Source of the DNA: an uncultured Collinsella sp.
Lineage (GTDB): Bacteria > Actinomycetota > Coriobacteriia > Coriobacteriales > Coriobacteriaceae
NCBI GenBank assembly: GCA_959020035.1
Contig: CAUEQX010000126.1
Span: 1-5,253 of the forward strand
Reading direction: 5' to 3'
Length of the DNA stretch: 5,253 nucleotides
The notes below the pieces were generated by a model. It worked only from the letters and a program-made list of their open reading frames with translations. It had not been told where the DNA came from and searched no databases. Made by a program: the position numbers and the translations under genes. Numbering within the stretch: the stretch's first letter is position 1; the number at the start of each line of letters is the position of its first letter. Below, one piece after another: positions 4,975 to 5,253 of the stretch.

Positions 4975-5253
4975 TTAGGACTTGAAAATAAAGTTTTGAT
5001 AAGGGACCCGCCCAGTTAAGACGGTGCGGCAGACAATTGAGATTAGTTTGCCTCCGGAGTCGTAAGCATAATGAGTCAGTTCGATGACCGGAAGTTTTGC
5101 AACACCATAATTGCTGGCTTCGGAATCGCTAAGCTGACGTGCTCTATAGCTTTCCCTAACAGATTGGATAGACTTGGACAAGTCGTCCATGATTCTGCTA
5201 AATGCCTGAAAATCTAACTGGTTATTCGGAACGCGCGACTTTGAAATGAAGAA
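4975..5253 (-). CDS. C-terminal part of a probable GntR-family regulator (UTRA domain), cut by window edge
   Basis: The minus-strand frame ending in TAA at 4977-4975 stays open to the window edge, giving 92 visible codons. The internal ATG at 5190 is not the true start, because the frame continues upstream without a stop. The end fits the last strands of a UTRA effector-binding domain: KLPVIELTHYAYDSGGKLISI, then VCRTVLTGRVPYQNFIFKS, where relatives show P-V-L-x-I-x-R-x-x-Y-D-x-x-G-x-P and a final R-G-D-R-Y-x-F. The RGDRY motif is poorly kept here (GRVPYQNF). Such proteins are GntR (HutC subfamily) repressors that sense small metabolites, often sugar phosphates; the DNA-binding half would lie to the right. 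Hand counting gives about 45% GC for 4981-5220, clearly below the neighbouring repressor, with TTA and AGA codons present. It may have been acquired by transfer. The assignment is moderate. Confidence 0.6.
   Translation of the reverse strand, partial: FFISKSRVPNNQLDFQAFSRIMDDLSKSIQSVRESYRARQLSDSEASNYGVAKLPVIELTHYAYDSGGKLISIVCRTVLTGRVPYQNFIFKS

Overview
The window looks like chromosomal DNA from a GC-rich Gram-positive gut actinobacterium, most likely Collinsella or a close relative in the Coriobacteriia. This is inferred from gene families, GC-rich codon use (60-70% GC in hand-counted lines of the DeoR gene) and the style of the intergenic repeats. No 16S or other decisive marker is present. 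The content is mainly sugar metabolism with a galactose, tagatose and amino-sugar flavour.

Left part (1-1532, + strand): a tagatose-6-phosphate kinase (LacC) cut by the window edge, then a short decayed tail that reads like the C-terminus of an N-acetylglucosamine-6-phosphate deacetylase (NagA/AgaA). An intact YhcH/YjgK/YiaL-family sugar-anomerase-type protein follows, with a hairpin that may end the operon. The deacetylase body is gone, so an amino-sugar operon appears to have been trimmed here.

Middle (1603-2580): a tRNA-Thr(CGT) gene on the minus strand with its own promoter and a strong terminator. It is followed on the plus strand by an orphan mannose-family PTS EIIB protein. In that protein the usual phosphorylated histidine of the HGQ motif is tyrosine, so it probably cannot relay phosphate. 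Downstream lies a 326-base gap that holds an element of about 155 bp bounded by 19-bp perfect inverted repeats.

Right part (2617-5253): galM (aldose 1-epimerase, minus strand) is divergent from a DeoR-family repressor closely resembling LacR of the tagatose-6-phosphate pathway. Convergent with that repressor is the C-terminal part of a lower-GC gene that resembles a GntR regulator with a UTRA effector domain; it runs off the right edge. The gap between the last two genes is rich in hairpins and carries three exact 17-bp repeats, plus one degenerate copy, in alternating orientation.

Together, GalM (feeding galactose in the right anomeric form), LacC (tagatose-6-P to tagatose-1,6-bisP) and a LacR-like repressor (whose known relatives respond to tagatose-6-P) form a plausible but dispersed galactose/tagatose-6-phosphate theme. 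The non-phosphorylatable EIIB could be a regulatory relic of a transporter. I see no CRISPR array, transposase, phage or defence system.
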